DNA of 41,327 nt. It comes from Treponema sp. (GTDB taxonomy: Bacteria > Spirochaetota > Spirochaetia > Treponematales > Breznakiellaceae). The notes under the pieces were generated by a model. It was given only the letters and a program-made list of their open reading frames with translations, was not told where the DNA came from and searched no databases. Every line of letters begins with the position of its first letter. Position 1 is the stretch's first letter. The translations under genes and the position numbers were made by a program. The stretch spans positions 1 to 41,327 of the forward strand of contig JAISAQ010000088.1 of NCBI GenBank assembly GCA_031266775.1, written 5' to 3'. Below are positions 39,467 to 41,327 of this stretch, piece after piece.

Positions 39467-40348
39467 CTAATATTTTAAATTCTTCTGTATCAATAACCTC
39501 GCGGTCTTTACATCCAATGCTTTAACCCGAAGCCGTCTAAATTCATTCGCCCCGGTAATGCTGCCCGTTATAACCACATCCGCCCCCAGAAATTTTCCGA
39601 TTGAAACGACAGTGTCTTCACTGACATCCCCGCCCATCTGAAAGTTCTGCTCTGCTCTAATCGCGTCAAGGCTTCTTCTGTCAACCATGGTATATTCTTC
39701 TTTTTCACTTTCTCTTGAGGCTTTAACCAGTTCGGTTGACAGTTCCTCGATTACGAATTCGGCGTCATCAGGATCGGCGGCGCCGATATTTACAATCGCG
39801 ATTTTTGAACCGCCGGGAAGCCGGTCACTAACATCTCCTGCCGCGGATATTACCGCTTGTTCAATTGAATTTAAACTTGTGACGGGTTCAATTGGCAGGG
39901 GAAGGGTGGATATTTCTGAAAATGCATACGCGACGGCATACCATTCCCCCTCGGAATATTCAGCCTTTGGCAAAATGCCATTTTCCTTTAACCAGGAAGA
40001 TAGTGTTGATGGGGGTAAAGAAAGACTGAAGGAGACATCAAAAAAATATTGATCAATATCGCTGCGGTAAAGCCACACAGATGTGCTCCGTGTCTTAAGA
40101 CCTACCCGTGCAACTAGATCATCAAAAGCTATTTCCTTTCGCCGGGATTCATTTTCAGAATAACCAATGCCTACCGAAGCTCCCTTATCCTGCCAACCGA
40201 ACCAAAAGTCAACTAATCCCTCTGGCATAAGAATAGAATATTCTTGAAGAATAGCATCTTCTTTATTGTTCGCTGGGCCGGTTTGACAAGCGGCCAATAA
40301 TATTACCAAAATGCCCGCCAATACACATACATAACGTTTGATAACCAT
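39467..40348 (-). CDS. CsgG/LpoB-like envelope lipoprotein
   Basis: A 293-residue exported lipoprotein. The signal MVIKRYVCVLAGILVILLAAC ends in the lipobox LLAAC (Cys21), followed by QTGPANN. The N-terminal half (around 40-160) is not recognised. The C-terminal half is the CsgG-type domain: KIAIVNIGAADPDDAEFVIEEL, MVDRRSLDAIRAEQNFQMGG, VVSIGKFLGADVVITGSITG. Proteins of this kind are often annotated as penicillin-binding-protein activator LpoB or as curli-secretion-like; in spirochaetes the role is unknown. The start at 40348 has AAAGGAGAT upstream; an upstream in-frame ATG at 40399 overlaps the neighbouring gene. It is a paralogue of the preceding gene and lies 22 bases after it. Confidence 0.82.
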   Translation of the reverse strand: MVIKRYVCVLAGILVILLAACQTGPANNKEDAILQEYSILMPEGLVDFWFGWQDKGASVGIGYSENESRRKEIAFDDLVARVGLKTRSTSVWLYRSDIDQYFFDVSFSLSLPPSTLSSWLKENGILPKAEYSEGEWYAVAYAFSEISTLPLPIEPVTSLNSIEQAVISAAGDVSDRLPGGSKIAIVNIGAADPDDAEFVIEELSTELVKASRESEKEEYTMVDRRSLDAIRAEQNFQMGGDVSEDTVVSIGKFLGADVVITGSITGANEFRRLRVKALDVKTARLLIQKNLKY

Positions 40349-40370
40349 AAGTATCTCCTTTATCGAGATA

Positions 40371-41192
40371 TTAATAACGGTGGGACGTTTGCGATACAAC
40401 GGCCCCTGTTTTTACATCAAGCGCTTTGAACCGTAACCGTCTCGTTGAACCGGAACCGGTAATGCTGCCGGTTATAACCACATCTACTCCGGCAAACTGG
40501 CCGATACTGACGGCCGATTCATCGTCCACATCGCCGGTCATTTGAAACCCCTGTTCCGTGCGGATACTGTCCAGGCTTTTTCTGTCGAATAAAGACATGG
40601 TTCCGGCGGATGAAAGATACCCGGTTGTTTCTTCCAGTACAAATTCGCCCAACTCTTTATCCGCAGACGCGAAGCCGATAACGGCAACCTTTATGTTTCT
40701 TGGGACCTCTTGAGCCAATTGATTCGCGGCAAGATATATCGCGTTCTCAAAAGTACCTGCTTTAAAGGCTGGTATGTACTGGTATACAACATCATCCAAG
40801 ACATTATATACCGCTCTTGGCAATGAATAAAGAACATAATATTCTATTTCTTCTCCATTTTGCGTATAAAAATCCTCAATCAACAAGGCGTTGTTATTAA
40901 ACCAATCATTGGACCAAAATAAACTCAAAAGAAACCTATTTCCTCCAACATTACGCTCAAAGGTAAATAACCCAAGATTAGGAGAAAACGAGCTTGTCTC
41001 TGTATCCCAAGAAGCCCTACCTTGCGCTTCCGGTAAAGTTTTCCCTGTCCCTTTCATCACTATATAAACTATGTCCCCGATATATCTTGGCGGGTTTTCC
41101 ACCCAATCAGGAAGCGTCTGGGCTTCAAGTATCAGCGGCAAAAGAAACAGGCACAGGGCCAAAAAAATTGATTTTAACGCGGTGTTTTTCAT
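40371..41192 (-). CDS. CsgG/LpoB-like exported protein, paralogue of the downstream lipoprotein
   Basis: A 273-residue secreted protein. The signal peptide is MKNTALKSIFLALCLFLLPLILEA, with cleavage probably before QTLPDW. There is no lipobox cysteine, unlike its neighbour. Residues 24-80 contain PDWVENPPRYIGDIVYIVMKGTGKT, which resembles the N-terminus of LPP20/LpoB-type spirochaetal proteins. The C-terminal CsgG-like domain is IKVAVIGFASADKELGEFVLEE, LFDRKSLDSIRTEQGFQMTG, AVSIGQFAGVDVVITGSITG. The second ATG (41192) is chosen because AAGGAGA is seven bases away; the ATG at 41198 would abut the ribosome binding site. The gene is AT-rich compared with most of the window. Confidence 0.82.
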   Translation of the reverse strand: MKNTALKSIFLALCLFLLPLILEAQTLPDWVENPPRYIGDIVYIVMKGTGKTLPEAQGRASWDTETSSFSPNLGLFTFERNVGGNRFLLSLFWSNDWFNNNALLIEDFYTQNGEEIEYYVLYSLPRAVYNVLDDVVYQYIPAFKAGTFENAIYLAANQLAQEVPRNIKVAVIGFASADKELGEFVLEETTGYLSSAGTMSLFDRKSLDSIRTEQGFQMTGDVDDESAVSIGQFAGVDVVITGSITGSGSTRRLRFKALDVKTGAVVSQTSHRY

Positions 41193-41228
41193 AACCATTC
41201 TCCTTATATATATAATTGCGAAATGTTT

Positions 41229-41248
41229 TTACAGGGATACCCCTGTAA
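41229..41248. promoter_or_regulatory. Inverted repeat upstream of the CsgG-like pair
   Basis: TTACAGGG-ATAC-CCCTGTAA has perfect 8-bp arms and lies 36 bases before the ATG at 41192. It has no U-tract on either strand, which fits an operator better than a terminator. Confidence 0.45.
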
Positions 41249-41259
41249 TTTCCAAAGAG

Positions 41260-41304
41260 AAAAAAAAGCCGGCCCCTCCCGCAAATTCGCGGGAACAGGC
41301 CGGC
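41260..41304 (-). terminator. Intrinsic terminator of a gene lying beyond the right edge
   Basis: GCCGGCC (41268-41274) pairs with GGCCGGC (41298-41304), with an inner stem TCCCGC/GCGGGA (41277-41282 with 41289-41294). On the minus strand eight U residues follow (41267-41260). It separates the CsgG-like pair from whatever lies upstream outside the window. Confidence 0.85.
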
Positions 41305-41327
41305 CTGTGTATACCATACGAGAAAAT

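Noticed and set aside
41229-41248. Terminator at the TTACAGGG inverted repeat
   Set aside because: No U-tract on either strand; the real terminator is the neighbouring GC-rich stem at 41260-41304.
1-41327. CRISPR arrays, tRNA or rRNA genes, insertion sequences, prophage
   Set aside because: No regularly spaced repeats, no cloverleaf with a TTCRA arm, no transposase or phage gene recognised on reading both strands.

Overview
The window looks like chromosomal DNA of a spirochaete, most likely a treponeme of the kind found in insect guts. This is an inference from gene content: carbohydrate (CUT1) ABC uptake operons whose binding proteins head the operon and which carry no ATPase gene, a eukaryote-type hexokinase, [FeFe]-hydrogenase maturation genes, an archaeal-type AspRS next to gatCAB, and CsgG-like lipoproteins. 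No rRNA or tRNA gene was seen that could settle the taxonomy. Most of the sequence is GC-rich. The nuclease-like gene at 22378-22947 and the right end from about 39.4 kb are visibly AT-richer.

Layout. 1-343: 3' end of a beta-helix surface protein, followed by a cluster of palindromes. 661-2965: an M15 peptidase and a convergent hexokinase whose 3' ends overlap. 3089-7792 (+): a sugar operon with a strong sigma70-type promoter and a LacI/CcpA-like operator, encoding a binding lipoprotein, two permeases and a cytoplasmic GH29 alpha-L-fucosidase. 7936-11778 (-): glycosyltransferase, UDP-glucose dehydrogenase and a radical SAM/SPASM-like protein. 11935-22250 (-): a continuous phosphonate uptake and C-P lyase operon, phnD-C-E-E-G-H-I-J-K-M-L, closed by a translationally coupled PHP-domain phosphoesterase that probably does the job of PhnP. 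22378-29027 (-): gatC-gatA-gatB, a probably non-discriminating AspRS, a MATE exporter and a small PD-(D/E)XK protein. 29107-33141 (+): an SDR dehydrogenase, a second sugar-binding protein and two permeases. 33199-38676 (-): a TM1266-like regulator, hydG, hydE, hydF and an aspartate ammonia-lyase, preceded by a structured leader with an intrinsic terminator. 38944-39301: a decayed HigBA/RelE-type toxin-antitoxin locus. 39467-41192 (-): two paralogous CsgG/LpoB-like envelope proteins.

How the genes work together. The two sugar systems import oligosaccharides through permeases that must borrow an ATPase encoded elsewhere. The fucosidase releases fucose in the cytoplasm and the nearby hexokinase phosphorylates hexoses. 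The phn operon imports alkylphosphonates, builds and cleaves the ribose-triphosphate phosphonate adduct, and plausibly finishes by opening the cyclic phosphate with the PHP enzyme. The hyd operon assembles the H-cluster of [FeFe] hydrogenase, and the embedded AspA may supply ammonia or recycle aspartate for it. GatCAB with the AspRS makes Asn-tRNA(Asn), and possibly Gln-tRNA(Gln), by amidation.

Best candidates for something new: the hyd-operon leader with mutually exclusive terminator and RBS-sequestering pairings, the PHP enzyme fused into the phn operon, the in-frame GATC-rich palindromic repeats in phnL and phnI, the family of hairpins sharing AACTTCAGTT at sugar-operon junctions, and the glycosyltransferase/Ugd/radical SAM cluster.
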